A DNA stretch of 64,000 nucleotides from Bradyrhizobium algeriense (GTDB taxonomy: Bacteria > Pseudomonadota > Alphaproteobacteria > Rhizobiales > Xanthobacteraceae), in contig NZ_JAZHRV010000001.1 of assembly GCF_036924595.1 (NCBI RefSeq), positions 5,394,001 to 5,458,000 of the forward strand, read 5' to 3'. The position numbers were made by a program, and so were the translations under genes. Below the pieces are notes generated by a model. It was not told the origin of the DNA. It saw only the letters and a program-made list of their open reading frames with translations, and did no database searches. Shown one piece after another: positions 37,132 through 45,809 of the stretch; positions within the stretch are counted from its first letter, which is position 1, and every line of letters begins with the position of its first letter.

Positions 37132-37464
37132 GTGGAGTCGTTGCAAGGTATCGAACTCATTTTGATGTCGGCGACCACTCCGCCCGGCATCGCGGTGTTG
37201 TTTTTCGCATTTTTGATCTCGTGCCTCAGCCGGGTCTTTTTGCGCAGCAACCTGCTCAAGAATCTCTACCTGATCCTCTCGTTCGGCCCCTTGCTTTACC
37301 TGTTGATACTCGGCATCGCGTTCGGCATCCCTTCGATTGCACCCAGCAACATTGTGCTCGTAGCCGCGTTGCTTACAATGTTCCTAGGTGTGCCATTCAG
37401 TATTGGCTGGTTACTCGGCTGGTCGATTGCGGTTCTCCTGCAGACCGCAAGTAGGGCGGAATAG
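37132..37464 (+). CDS. Small polytopic membrane protein
   Basis: 110 aa from a GTG at 37132 with Shine-Dalgarno AAGGAG at 37120-37125. Three to four membrane helices cover nearly the whole length (about 18-36, 44-66, 72-105). Upstream (37070-37115) is A+T-rich and a likely promoter. No family recognised. Confidence 0.72.
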   Translation: MESLQGIELILMSATTPPGIAVLFFAFLISCLSRVFLRSNLLKNLYLILSFGPLLYLLILGIAFGIPSIAPSNIVLVAALLTMFLGVPFSIGWLLGWSIAVLLQTASRAE

Positions 37465-37531
37465 CGTAAGCGTAATCCGCCGCCGTTGTGGCGAGAAAGG
37501 TGGGTTACGCCTTCGGCTAACCCACCCTACG
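37451..37531. repeat. Palindromic intergenic repeat
   Basis: GTAGGGCGGAATAGC...GTAATCCGCC followed by GGTGGGTTACGCC...GGCTAACCCACCCTAC; two nested inverted arms. Overlaps the last codons of the small membrane protein gene and ends just before the molybdoenzyme stop codon. Confidence 0.7.
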
Positions 37532-37540
37532 AAGCTCATC

Positions 37541-39814
37541 CTACTCCGCCGCCTCTCGCGTCGGCGCTTCCAGCACCTCCAGCACCTTCGGCGGCGACAT
37601 CGGCAGGGCGTAGAAGCGCTTGCCGAGCGCGTTGTAGATCGCGTTGGCGACCGCGGCCATCACGGGCACCAGCGGCACTTCGCCGACGCCCTTGACGCCT
37701 TGCGGATGCTTTGGGTTCGGGATCTCGACCATGATGCAGTCGATCATCGGCAGGTCCGAGCAGACCGGCATGCGATAGTCGAGGAAGCCGGGATTATCGA
37801 CCTTGCCTTCCCGCGTGTAGATGTATTCCTCGTTCAGCGCCCAGCCGATGCCTTGCGCGACGCCGCCCTGGAGCTGGCCCTCGACATAGCCGGGGTGAAT
37901 GGCGCGGCCGACATCCTGCACGGCGGTGTAGCGGATGACACGCGCGATGCCGAGATCGACATCGACCTCGACGTCGCAGACATGCGTGCCGAAACCGCCG
38001 TCGGCGCCCGTGGTGTTGAGCTGCACGCCGGCCCCGATAGGTCCGCCCATCGCGGGCGCCTTCTCGGCGAGTTCCTCCAGCGTCAGCGGCTCGAACTGGC
38101 CGGCGTTCGGGCTCACCGGATGCGCGGCGCCGTTCTCCCACTTCACCGCCTCGGGATCGATCTCCCAGATTTTTGCGGCGCGCTCGCGCAGCGTCTGGAT
38201 GATCTTTTCGGTCGACTGCGTCACCACCATCGAAGAGGCGAACAGCACGCGGCTGCCGCCGGTGAGGTTGGAGAAACCGACCGTCTGGGTGTCGCCGATG
38301 ATGACGGAGACGCGGCGATAGTCGATGCCGAGCAGCTCGGCGCAGATGTTGGCGATGCCCGCGCGCGACCCGCCAATGTCAGGATGGCCCGTGGTGACGA
38401 CGACGTTGCCATCTTCGGTGATGTTGACCTGCGCGGAGGATTCGCCGCCGGCATTGAACCAGAAGCCGCTAGCCACGCCCCTGCCCCTCGGCTTGCCGTG
38501 TCCGTCGCCGAGCGGCGCGGCGTAGTGCGGCGAGGCTTTGGCTGCTTCCACTGTCTCGATATAGCCGATGCGCGGAAACACCGGACCGTGCGCGGCCTTG
38601 GTGCCTTCTTTCGCGGCGTTCTTCAGGCGGAAGTCCAGCGGGTCCATCTTCAGCGCTTCGGCGACTTCATCCATCACGCATTCGACCGCATAGGCGCCGA
38701 TCGGCGCGCCCGGCGCGCGATAGGCCGCGACCTTCGAGCGGTTGGAGCAGACGTCAAAACCCTCGGAGAGCAGGTTCGGGATGTCGTAGGGCGTGAAGCT
38801 GCACCCGGCAGCGCCGCGGATCGGCGAACCCGGGAACGCGCCGGCCTGCAGATAGAAGGTGCCGTGCGCAGCGACGATTTTTCCATCTTTGGTCGCGCCG
38901 ATCTTCACGGTGCTCTTCGAGCCGGATGTCGGGCCGGTCGCGCGCATCACTTCCTCGCGCGTCATCACCATCTTCACCGGGCGGCCGGATTTTTTGGCGA
39001 GCAAAGTCGCGAGCGGTTCGAGATAGACGATGGTCTTGCCGCCAAAACCGCCGCCGATCTCGGCGGGAATGGCGCGGATGTCGCTCTGCGGGATGCCGGT
39101 GAGATAGGCCGTCATCGCGCGCACCATGAACTGGCCCTGGCTGGAGCTCCAGATCGTGGTCTTGCCGTCAGGCGCCACCGAGATCAGGCAGGCATGCGGC
39201 TCGATATAGCCCTGATGAACGGGACGCGTGGTGAAGGTGCGCTCGATGACGACGTCAGCCTTCTTGAAACCTTCCGCGATGTCGCCCTTCTTGTGCTCGA
39301 GGCGGCCGACGATGTTGGACGGCTTGCCGTCGAACTTGTTGAACTCGTGCAGGATCGGCGCGCCGGGCAGAATCGCGTCGTCGATCTCGATCGACCACGG
39401 CAGCACCTCGTAATCGACCTCGATCAGCTCGCAGGCTTCGGCTGCGATCGCTTCCGTGGTCGCGGCGACGGCGGCGATCGGGTGCCCGGGAAACAGCGCC
39501 TTGTCGCGCGCCATCACGTTGCGGCACATCCAGCGCATGTCCTGGATGCCCAGCATGACAGCGCCCTTCTCGATCGGGAAATCGACGATGTCGCGCGCGG
39601 TGACGACGGCTTTTACGCCCGGCAGTTTTTCGGCTTTCGAGGTGTCGATCGATTTGATGCGCGCATGCGGATGCGGGCTGCGCAAAACCTTGCCCCAGAT
39701 CATGCCGGGCATGGTGGTGTCGGCGGCGAACTGGGCGCGGCCGGTCACCTTGTCCATGCCGTCGGGACGGATGGTGCGCTGGCCGATCCACTTGTTGTTG
39801 GTGACGAGGTTCAT
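37541..39814 (-). CDS. Xanthine-dehydrogenase-family molybdopterin-binding subunit
   Basis: 757 aa large subunit of a molybdenum hydroxylase. Motifs: DKVTGRAQFAADTTMPGM at the N-terminus, IGGGFGGKT (about 248) and RAPGAP (about 367) for cofactor binding, QGVKGVGEVPLVP near 720 with the catalytic Glu. Part of a minus-strand trio with FAD and 2Fe-2S subunits (order FAD, Fe-S, Mo). Substrate unknown: aldehyde, purine, N-heterocycle or aromatic acyl-CoA oxidoreductases share this architecture. Confidence 0.92.
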   Translation of the reverse strand: MNLVTNNKWIGQRTIRPDGMDKVTGRAQFAADTTMPGMIWGKVLRSPHPHARIKSIDTSKAEKLPGVKAVVTARDIVDFPIEKGAVMLGIQDMRWMCRNVMARDKALFPGHPIAAVAATTEAIAAEACELIEVDYEVLPWSIEIDDAILPGAPILHEFNKFDGKPSNIVGRLEHKKGDIAEGFKKADVVIERTFTTRPVHQGYIEPHACLISVAPDGKTTIWSSSQGQFMVRAMTAYLTGIPQSDIRAIPAEIGGGFGGKTIVYLEPLATLLAKKSGRPVKMVMTREEVMRATGPTSGSKSTVKIGATKDGKIVAAHGTFYLQAGAFPGSPIRGAAGCSFTPYDIPNLLSEGFDVCSNRSKVAAYRAPGAPIGAYAVECVMDEVAEALKMDPLDFRLKNAAKEGTKAAHGPVFPRIGYIETVEAAKASPHYAAPLGDGHGKPRGRGVASGFWFNAGGESSAQVNITEDGNVVVTTGHPDIGGSRAGIANICAELLGIDYRRVSVIIGDTQTVGFSNLTGGSRVLFASSMVVTQSTEKIIQTLRERAAKIWEIDPEAVKWENGAAHPVSPNAGQFEPLTLEELAEKAPAMGGPIGAGVQLNTTGADGGFGTHVCDVEVDVDLGIARVIRYTAVQDVGRAIHPGYVEGQLQGGVAQGIGWALNEEYIYTREGKVDNPGFLDYRMPVCSDLPMIDCIMVEIPNPKHPQGVKGVGEVPLVPVMAAVANAIYNALGKRFYALPMSPPKVLEVLEAPTREAAE

Positions 39815-39832
39815 TGGGCTGTCTCCCGCAAT

Positions 39833-40309
39833 TTATTGCGCGCGCATTTCGGCAGCGGTTTCCATCACCGCGCGGACGATCTTGTCATAGCCGGTGCACC
39901 GGCAGAGGTTGCCGGCGAGCCAGAAGCGGACCTCTTCCTCGCTCGGCTTCGGGTTCTTTCGAAGCAGCGCGTCGGAGGCGACCAGCATGCCCGATGTGCA
40001 GATGCCGCACTGGAGCGCGGCCATCTCCAGGAATTTCTGCTGCAGCGGATGCAACTTCTCGCCCTGCGCCATGCCCTCGATGGTGCGGATTTCGTGATCT
40101 TGCGATTCGACCGCGAGCATCAGGCAGGAGCAGATCAGCCGATCGTCGAGCGTGATCGAGCAGGCGCCGCAATCGCCGGATGCGCAGCCTTCCTTGGAGC
40201 CGGTGAGATTCAAGGTTCCGCGCAAGGCGTCGAGCATGGTGTCGCCGGGCTCGCAGAGGAATTCCATCGGCTCGCCGTTGATGGTGGTCGTGACGTGAAC
40301 TTTGGCCAT
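39833..40309 (-). CDS. (2Fe-2S)-binding subunit of the molybdenum hydroxylase
   Basis: 158 aa. Plant-type cluster CASGDCGACSITLDDRLICSC (about 43-63) and the second cluster ALQCGICTSGM...AGNLCRCTGY (about 98-142), all eight cysteines present. ATG at 40309, 5 bases after the FAD subunit stop; the molybdopterin subunit starts 18 bases on. Transfers electrons from Mo to FAD. Confidence 0.93.
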   Translation of the reverse strand: MAKVHVTTTINGEPMEFLCEPGDTMLDALRGTLNLTGSKEGCASGDCGACSITLDDRLICSCLMLAVESQDHEIRTIEGMAQGEKLHPLQQKFLEMAALQCGICTSGMLVASDALLRKNPKPSEEEVRFWLAGNLCRCTGYDKIVRAVMETAAEMRAQ

Positions 40310-40314
40310 GAAGC

Positions 40315-41184
40315 TTATTTCCCTGTAGCGCGTTTGGCGGCAATCGCGGCGGTGCGCTTGAGCAGCACGCCGGCCACCCTGGTGCGGTAGGCGATGGTGC
40401 CGCGCTTGTCGTCGATCGGACGGCAGGCGGCCGAACAAGCAGCGGCGGCTTTCGCCAGCGCGGCGTCGTCGAGCTTTGAGCCGATCAGCGCCTCGGCGGC
40501 GTCTTCGACCAACAGCACGGTCGGTGCCACGGCGCCCAAGCCGACACGCGCGGCAGTGACGGTGCCGTCCTTGATCGTCAGGCTGACGCCGACGCCGACC
40601 ACGGCGATGTCCATCTCGGTGCGCGGGATCATTCGCAAGTAGGCATCGCTGGAGCCGGGTGGACGCGGCGGTAGTGTGAAGCTCACTAGAATCTCGCCGG
40701 GCTTTAAGTTGGTGCGCCCGGGACCGGCGGGCACGTCCTCGACCTTCATCTCGCGACGGCCGTCCGGGCCCTGCACGGTGACGACGGCGCCGGCCGCGAC
40801 CATCGCGGGCACGCTGTCGCCGGCGGGCGAACCGTTGCAGAGATTGCCGCCGGCGGACGCGCGGCCCTGCACCTGCTTGGAACCGATCAGGTTGACGGCC
40901 TCGAGCACGCCGGGCCAGGCCTTGCCGAATGTCTTGTGTTCCGCGAGCGCCATGCCGGAGACGGCGGCGCCGATGCGGAAGCCGCCATCGGCCGTCTGCT
41001 CGATCGCGGTCATCTCCGGGATTTTCTTGATGTCGACAATCACGCCGGGTCTCAGCACGCCGGATCGCATCTGCACCAGCAGGTCGGTACCGCCGGCCAG
41101 GATGCGCGCAGCGCTGCCGGCTTTCGCAAATGCGCCAATCGCTTCGTCAAGCGTATCAGGCGCCAGATATCGGAGTTCCGTCAT
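40315..41184 (-). CDS. FAD-binding subunit of the molybdenum hydroxylase
   Basis: 289 aa. CO-dehydrogenase flavoprotein fold: ARILAGGTDLLVQMRSG at about 30-46 and RASAGGNLCNGSPAGDSVPAMVAAGA at about 105-130 are the FAD motifs; no extra 4Fe-4S loop as in 4-hydroxybenzoyl-CoA reductase is seen. The ATG at 41184 begins MTELRYLAPDTLDEA, the family start; the longer frame to 41379 is unlike the family. Confidence 0.92.
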   Translation of the reverse strand: MTELRYLAPDTLDEAIGAFAKAGSAARILAGGTDLLVQMRSGVLRPGVIVDIKKIPEMTAIEQTADGGFRIGAAVSGMALAEHKTFGKAWPGVLEAVNLIGSKQVQGRASAGGNLCNGSPAGDSVPAMVAAGAVVTVQGPDGRREMKVEDVPAGPGRTNLKPGEILVSFTLPPRPPGSSDAYLRMIPRTEMDIAVVGVGVSLTIKDGTVTAARVGLGAVAPTVLLVEDAAEALIGSKLDDAALAKAAAACSAACRPIDDKRGTIAYRTRVAGVLLKRTAAIAAKRATGK

Positions 41185-41504
41185 GGATCCCGCAATCTCC
41201 CTCTTGTCTGCCCGCCCCATATGGACGATCGCCTTATGTTTGTTGGCCCGGCAGTGCGGTCCAAGCCTACACGGGGATGAACGGTTGGAACAGCCTGCGA
41301 GATCAGGTTGATACGGCAGGCTCCTATGCGCGTGGCGGGGCTTGCGGGCCGGATTGCTCCGAGGTGGGAGGGTGGGCAAAGGCGCACTTGCGCCGTGCCC
41401 ACCATATTGATTGAACTGGCTTGTTGATTGAACTGGGTTGCTTTGAAATGGTGGGCACGCTTCGCTTTGCCCACCCTACGGTCCCTTTCGAGCTGGTGAC
41501 ATTG
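41185..41504. other. Intergenic region with a palindromic repeat
   Basis: 320 bases without a gene. From 41365 to 41480 it holds a repeat with outer arms GGGTGGGCAAAG and CTTTGCCCACCCTACG and an internal tandem (TTGATTGAACTGG twice). The rest must carry the molybdoenzyme promoter; no operator recognised. Confidence 0.6.
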
Positions 41505-42851
41505 ATGCTGCATCTCAGACTCCTGCTTGCTGCGGCGGCATCCCTGTCCCTTTCATCCCTCGCCATCGCCCAACCGGCCCCCGCTCCTGTCAGGCCCGCA
41601 CCCGCCCGGCCGTCTGTCGTACCAGGGCAGCAGCCGCCGGCCGCCGCTGCGCGCTCGCCCCGTGCGGCGGCCTGTCACAACGGCATGCCGTTCGACCGCT
41701 TCCTCGCCGATCTCAAGCAGCAGGCCGTGGCCGAGGGCGTCTCGCAGCGCGCGCTTGCCGAGGCCGCACCCTACCTCACCTACGACCAAAGCATCGTCAA
41801 CCGCGACCGCGGCCAGCGCGTATTCGGCCAGGTGTTCACCGAATTCGCACGAAACAGGGCGTCCGATGGCGCGGCAAAAAATGCGCAGGCGAGAATCCGG
41901 ATGCATGCGGCGGCGTTCAACCGCGCCGAGAAGGAATATGGCGTACCATCAGCGGTGATCGCCGCGTTCTGGGGGCTGGAGAGCAGTTTTGGCGCCGAGC
42001 TGGGCAAGCTGCACACGCTGCCGTCGCTGGTGTCGCTGGCCTATGACTGCCGCCGCTCGGAGATGTTCCAGAAGGAAACCATCGCCGCCTTGAAGATCAT
42101 CGACCGCGGCGATCTCTCAGCATCTGAGATGATCGGCTCATGGGCCGGCGAACTCGGCCAGACGCAATTTCTGCCAACGCACTACTTCAACTATGCGGTG
42201 GATTATGACGGCGACGGCCACCGCAACATGCTGCGCAGCGTGCCCGACGTGATCGGCTCGACCGCGAACTACATCGCCAACGGACTGAAGTGGCGGCGCG
42301 GCGAGCCGTGGCTGCAGGAAGTGCGCGCGCCGGCGAACTTTCCGTGGGAACAGGCCGACCTGACCATCAAACTATCGCGCGCAAAATTCGCGCAGCTCGG
42401 CGTCACCTATCCTGATGGACGACCGTTGCCGAACGACGACATGCCGGCCTCGCTGCTGCTGCCGATGGGCCGCACCGGGCCTGCGTTCCTGGCGTACGCG
42501 AATTTCGCCGCCTACACCGAGTGGAACAACTCGCTGATCTATTCGACCACCGCGGGCTATCTCGCGAGCCGCATCGCCGGCGCCGCGCCGATGCGGCAGC
42601 CATCCGTGCCGGTCGCACAACTGCCGTTCAATGAGCTGAAGGAGCTGCAGCAGCTCTTGGTGCGCGCGGGCTTCAATGTCGGCAAGGTCGACGGCGTGAT
42701 GGGGCAGTTGAGCCGCACGGCGGTGAAGGCGATGCAGGTGAAATACGGCTTGCCGGCGGATTCCTGGCCGACGGCGGAATTGCTGCTGCGGATGCGCGGG
42801 CCCGGCGTGCAGGCGCAGCCCGCCGGCTTGGTGATGCCGGCGGCGCGGTAG
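41505..42851 (+). CDS. Lytic murein transglycosylase (MltB family) with peptidoglycan-binding domain
   Basis: 448 aa. Signal peptide at 1-23 (MLHLRLLLAAAASLSLSSLAIAQ), a Pro/Ala-rich linker, then the SLT domain with the catalytic Glu in FWGLESSFG (about 163) and GELGQTQFLPTHYFNYAVDYDGDGHRN. The C-terminal 60 residues are a PG_binding_1 domain (LQQLLVRAGFNVGKVDGVMGQLSRTAVKAMQ). Cleaves peptidoglycan in the periplasm. ATG 41505 rather than 41421, since the longer start places repeat DNA in front of the signal peptide. Confidence 0.92.
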   Translation: MLHLRLLLAAAASLSLSSLAIAQPAPAPVRPAPARPSVVPGQQPPAAAARSPRAAACHNGMPFDRFLADLKQQAVAEGVSQRALAEAAPYLTYDQSIVNRDRGQRVFGQVFTEFARNRASDGAAKNAQARIRMHAAAFNRAEKEYGVPSAVIAAFWGLESSFGAELGKLHTLPSLVSLAYDCRRSEMFQKETIAALKIIDRGDLSASEMIGSWAGELGQTQFLPTHYFNYAVDYDGDGHRNMLRSVPDVIGSTANYIANGLKWRRGEPWLQEVRAPANFPWEQADLTIKLSRAKFAQLGVTYPDGRPLPNDDMPASLLLPMGRTGPAFLAYANFAAYTEWNNSLIYSTTAGYLASRIAGAAPMRQPSVPVAQLPFNELKELQQLLVRAGFNVGKVDGVMGQLSRTAVKAMQVKYGLPADSWPTAELLLRMRGPGVQAQPAGLVMPAAR

Positions 42852-42867
42852 GCCCCGTCGTAGCACC

Positions 42868-42953
42868 GTAGCCCGGATGCAGCGCAGCGAAATCCGGGGT
42901 CCTTGCCACGCGGGTAAACTTTCCCGGATTGCGCTTCGCTCCATCCGGGCTAT
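42868..42953. repeat. Palindromic intergenic repeat
   Basis: GTAGCCCGGATGCAGCG at the left pairs with CGCTCCATCCGGGCTAT at the right, around AATCCGGGG...CCCGGATT. Same family as 35510-35631. Confidence 0.8.
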
Positions 42954-43054
42954 GGATCCGGCGCTGGACGGTTGTATTTCCTCGCTCGCCTCCCCATCTC
43001 GCAAAACACCTCATCGTCCTGAGGTATTATTCCACATCACGAAAAGAGCATCAC

Positions 43055-43558
43055 ATGTCTTTCCACGACGCCACTGTGCCCGCCTTTCTGCAGATTCTCG
43101 GCAGCCTTTCCGGCTTGCTCACCAAGGCGGAAGCGCATTGCAAGGCGAAGAACATCCAACCCGAGGTGCTGCTCAATGCGCGGCTTTATCCGGACATGTA
43201 TCCGCTGACGCGGCAGGTGCAGACGGTCTGCGATTTCGCCGCAAAGACCTGCGCGCGCCTCACCGGCAGCGAGGTGCCGTCGACACCGGACACGGAAAAG
43301 AGTTTTGAGGAGCTGCAGCAGCGGATTGCGAAGACAGTCGACTATGTAAAATCGTTCAAGCCGGCGCAGTTCGACGGCGGCGACACGCGCGAGGTGACGT
43401 TTCCCATCGGCCCGAACAACACGATGACGATGAAGGGCCAGCAATATCTCGTCAATTTTGCGTTTCCGAATTTCTACTTCCATGCCGCCACAGCGCACGG
43501 CATCTTGCGGCACAACGGTGTGGAGATCGGCAAGCGGGATTTCCTCGGGGTGAGGTAG
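43055..43558 (+). CDS. DUF1993 family protein
   Basis: 167 aa. MSFHDATVPAFLQILGSLSGLLTKAE, ARLYPDMYPLTRQVQTVCDFA and the C-terminal FPNFYFHAATAHGILRHNGVEIGKRDFLG match the DUF1993 family (DinB-like helical bundle). The ATG at 43055 follows AAAAGAGCATCAC. Function unknown. Confidence 0.88.
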   Translation: MSFHDATVPAFLQILGSLSGLLTKAEAHCKAKNIQPEVLLNARLYPDMYPLTRQVQTVCDFAAKTCARLTGSEVPSTPDTEKSFEELQQRIAKTVDYVKSFKPAQFDGGDTREVTFPIGPNNTMTMKGQQYLVNFAFPNFYFHAATAHGILRHNGVEIGKRDFLGVR

Positions 43559-43564
43559 TCGGCG

Positions 43565-44113
43565 CTATCCGCGCAACGAAGCCAGTTCGCGCGCGAGGTT
43601 TTCGCGGGCCTGCCGGTCATATCTCGCGGCAAAGACCGCATCGGGAAAGATGACCGGCCGCGCGGCGAACTGGCTGAGCACTTTGGCGCGGCCGGCGCGA
43701 TAGTCGCGCTCCGGCACATGGATGAACTCCCGCCGGATCGCGGCGGCATACGTGTCGTATCGCGCGGGCTCTGCGCCGAGGATGCTGAGGTCGATCGAGA
43801 TCAGGATGGCGCCAAGGCGATCGTCAGGCTGCACGTCGTGCGTCTTTGTCAGACGGATCAGGCGGCCGACCTCCTGACGAAGGTCCTCGCGAAGATGCCG
43901 TTCGGCTAGCTGCGCCCTCAGCGCTTCATTGTCCGCGCGGGTCGCGTCGTAGACGACATCGTGCCACCAGATCGCGGCGGACAGAATTTCGCGATCGAGC
44001 GGCGAAAGATTTTCCACGCGCGCGAGCGCACCGAGACAGTCTTCGATATGCGTGAGGTTGTGATAGTGGCGGCCAGGTGACGTGTAGGCGGCGGCCAATT
44101 GTTCGCGGTTCAT
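43565..44113 (-). CDS. HD-superfamily phosphohydrolase
   Basis: 182 aa. HYHNLTHIEDCL (about 17) and AIWWHDVVYD (about 47-56) provide the H...HD metal ligands, with SIDLSILGA for the distal Asp. Type of the YfbR-unlike predicted metal-dependent HD proteins; nucleotide substrates likely but unproven. ATG 44113; the upstream frame runs into a palindromic repeat. Confidence 0.86.
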   Translation of the reverse strand: MNREQLAAAYTSPGRHYHNLTHIEDCLGALARVENLSPLDREILSAAIWWHDVVYDATRADNEALRAQLAERHLREDLRQEVGRLIRLTKTHDVQPDDRLGAILISIDLSILGAEPARYDTYAAAIRREFIHVPERDYRAGRAKVLSQFAARPVIFPDAVFAARYDRQARENLARELASLRG

Positions 44114-44137
44114 CCGTCCTCCCCGAAGCAGTGGCGC

Positions 44138-44260
44138 CGTAGGGTGGGCAAAGCGACTTGTCCGCCGTAGCTCGAAGAGCGAAGGCGGAAGCGTGCCCAC
44201 CATTCCGCGCGAAGTGCTGGATGGTGGGCACGGCGCTTCGCGCCTTTGCCTACCCTACGA
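44138..44260. repeat. Palindromic intergenic repeat
   Basis: CGTAGGGTGGGCAAAG at the left matches GCCTACCCTACGA at the right; inside are GCGTGCCCACCATT and GGATGGTGGGCACGG. Sits between two minus-strand genes. Confidence 0.78.
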
Positions 44261-44264
44261 AGTC

Positions 44265-44705
44265 TTACCGCATCGTGATCGCGAGGCCGCTGAGATCCGC
44301 GTTGGCCATCAATCCCACCTGGTGGCCGGTCAATTCCAGCACCGCGCCCTTCTGGTTGGTCAGCACGATCGCGCGCGCGCCGCGGCCCACCGCAAGCCCC
44401 GCGCCGGCCGCGCCGTAGACGCCGGCGACGTCGGAGGGGCGATAGATGTTGCTGACGCGGCCGCGCAGCACCGTCTTCGAGCCGCCGAACACCAGGCCGT
44501 AGTCGAGGCCGCCGGTCGACAGCGGATAACGGCGCCCGTGGAAATTCAAGACGCCGCCGCCACCGGATCCGCCGATGATCCATCCCGCCTTGTAGATCGT
44601 GAGCTGCACAAAACCCTCGTCGGCGCGCGCGGCGGAGGACAGCGTGACGCCGGTCAGGGCCGCAAACGCAAGCACGGTGGCGCGAATGGCGGATGGCATT
44701 TTCAT
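44265..44705 (-). CDS. Secreted hypothetical protein, glycine-rich
   Basis: 146 aa from ATG 44705. Signal peptide (ATVLAFAALTGVTLSSAARA) and a glycine-rich beta domain (GWIIGGSGGGGVLNFHGRRYPLSTGGLDYGL; AGAGLAVGRGARAIVLTNQKGAVLELTG). Looks like a periplasmic or outer-membrane-associated beta-sandwich; no family firmly recognised (reminiscent of the DUF992/DUF1134 group, not matched). Confidence 0.75.
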   Translation of the reverse strand: MKMPSAIRATVLAFAALTGVTLSSAARADEGFVQLTIYKAGWIIGGSGGGGVLNFHGRRYPLSTGGLDYGLVFGGSKTVLRGRVSNIYRPSDVAGVYGAAGAGLAVGRGARAIVLTNQKGAVLELTGHQVGLMANADLSGLAITMR

Positions 44706-45084
44706 GGATCGTATCTCCGGAGGTATCGCAAATCGGAACGTGTCGGGCGGGCTCTGCAGTGCAGATTGATTAGCAACTAACGGATTGTAACCGATCGGCG
44801 CAAGGGGCAAAGTGTATTCGGGCGTTTGCGCGATACACGGCGCACGGCATCCCGCGCCGCGCGCCCGACACAATTTCATCACGATTGCACGAACAAAAAA
44901 AGCCGGACTGTGAACTGCATTACTTCAACGGGGCGCGCGTCGCGCTATTTCGTGTCCAGCGAATTGGACTGACAAGCGGGACCTTCAAAGCTATCGGCGG
45001 GTCGTAAGCCCAGCGCCGCTGCCTTTCCAGCGAGGCAGCGGCGCGTTAGGCTCAACGCACCCGAACCATTCATGAAGGTGTCCC
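44706..45084. other. Intergenic region upstream of ridA
   Basis: 379 bases between divergent genes. A+T-richer between 44760 and 44960. One weak inverted repeat brackets GCGCCGCTGCC...GGCAGCGGCGC (45011-45041), which could act as a bidirectional attenuator; otherwise nothing recognisable. Confidence 0.45.
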
Positions 45085-45474
45085 ATGGCCCCGATCCAGC
45101 ACTTCGCGCCGCCCGCCGGCATCAAGTCCCCGCCGCTCTCCTTCGCCACGCGCACCGGCGACCTGCTGTTCGTCTCGGGCATTCCGGGCTTTGACGACAA
45201 GGGCGCGCTCGCTGATGGTTTCGAGGCGCAGTTCGGCTTCGTCGTCGCCAACATCAAGCGCGTGCTCGACGAGGCCGGCGCGACGTTTCGCGATCTGGTC
45301 AAGGTCAACGTGCTGCTGACGCGCGCCTCCGACGTCGCCACGATGAACGTGCTGTATGCCTCCGCCTTCGGGCCCGCGCCCTACCCCGCCCGTACCACCT
45401 GCGTGGTGCAGGCGCTGCCCGATCCGAAAATGCTGATCGAGATCGAAGCTGTTGCGTCGCTGGCGAAGCCGTAG
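45085..45474 (+). CDS. RidA family protein
   Basis: 129 aa. RidA/YjgF fold: GDLLFVSGIPGFDDKG (about 28), VVANIKRVLDEAGATFRDLVKVNVLLTRASDVATMN, and PYPARTTCVVQALPDPKMLIEIEAVA with the conserved Arg and Glu of the imine/enamine site. Canonical members hydrolyse 2-aminoacrylate. Confidence 0.9.
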   Translation: MAPIQHFAPPAGIKSPPLSFATRTGDLLFVSGIPGFDDKGALADGFEAQFGFVVANIKRVLDEAGATFRDLVKVNVLLTRASDVATMNVLYASAFGPAPYPARTTCVVQALPDPKMLIEIEAVASLAKP

Positions 45475-45475
45475 G

Positions 45476-45590
45476 ACGGGTGGAGCGAAGCGATACCCAT
45501 CGCTTCCTCGCGAGCCGATTGATGGGTTTCGCGGAGCCTGTCATCGGGCGCGCGTTCGCGCGACCCGTTGGCTCTACCCACCCTGTACCC
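45476..45590. repeat. Palindromic intergenic repeat sharing a 44-bp module with 35510-35631
   Basis: Outer arms GACGGGTGGAGC and GGCTCTACCCACCCT. Bases 45531-45574 equal 35576-35619 with one difference although the outer arms differ, so this is a mosaic of two repeat types. Confidence 0.75.
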
Positions 45591-45809
45591 TTGTGGCGTT
45601 CGGCACCAGTCGTTGATGTAGACTGGCTGCACGGGCCGATCTGCCGGGAGCTGCCTGACCCACCCGTGCTATGAGCCACCTTCGTAGGACCTGCGCCCCG
45701 GTGGAGCGGCTGCGATCAATATCCACTAGGAGGTTTGCGCCAAGAGCGCCAGTACAGGGATCGATCGGGATCGCAGTGGGCCCGCTTTGAGAAGCGAGGA
45801 GGTCCAGTA

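Noticed and set aside
37388..40390. Plus-strand open frame of 1000 codons
   Set aside because: Antisense to the molybdopterin and 2Fe-2S subunit genes; Arg/His/Asp-rich composition typical of a G+C-rich shadow frame, no motif.
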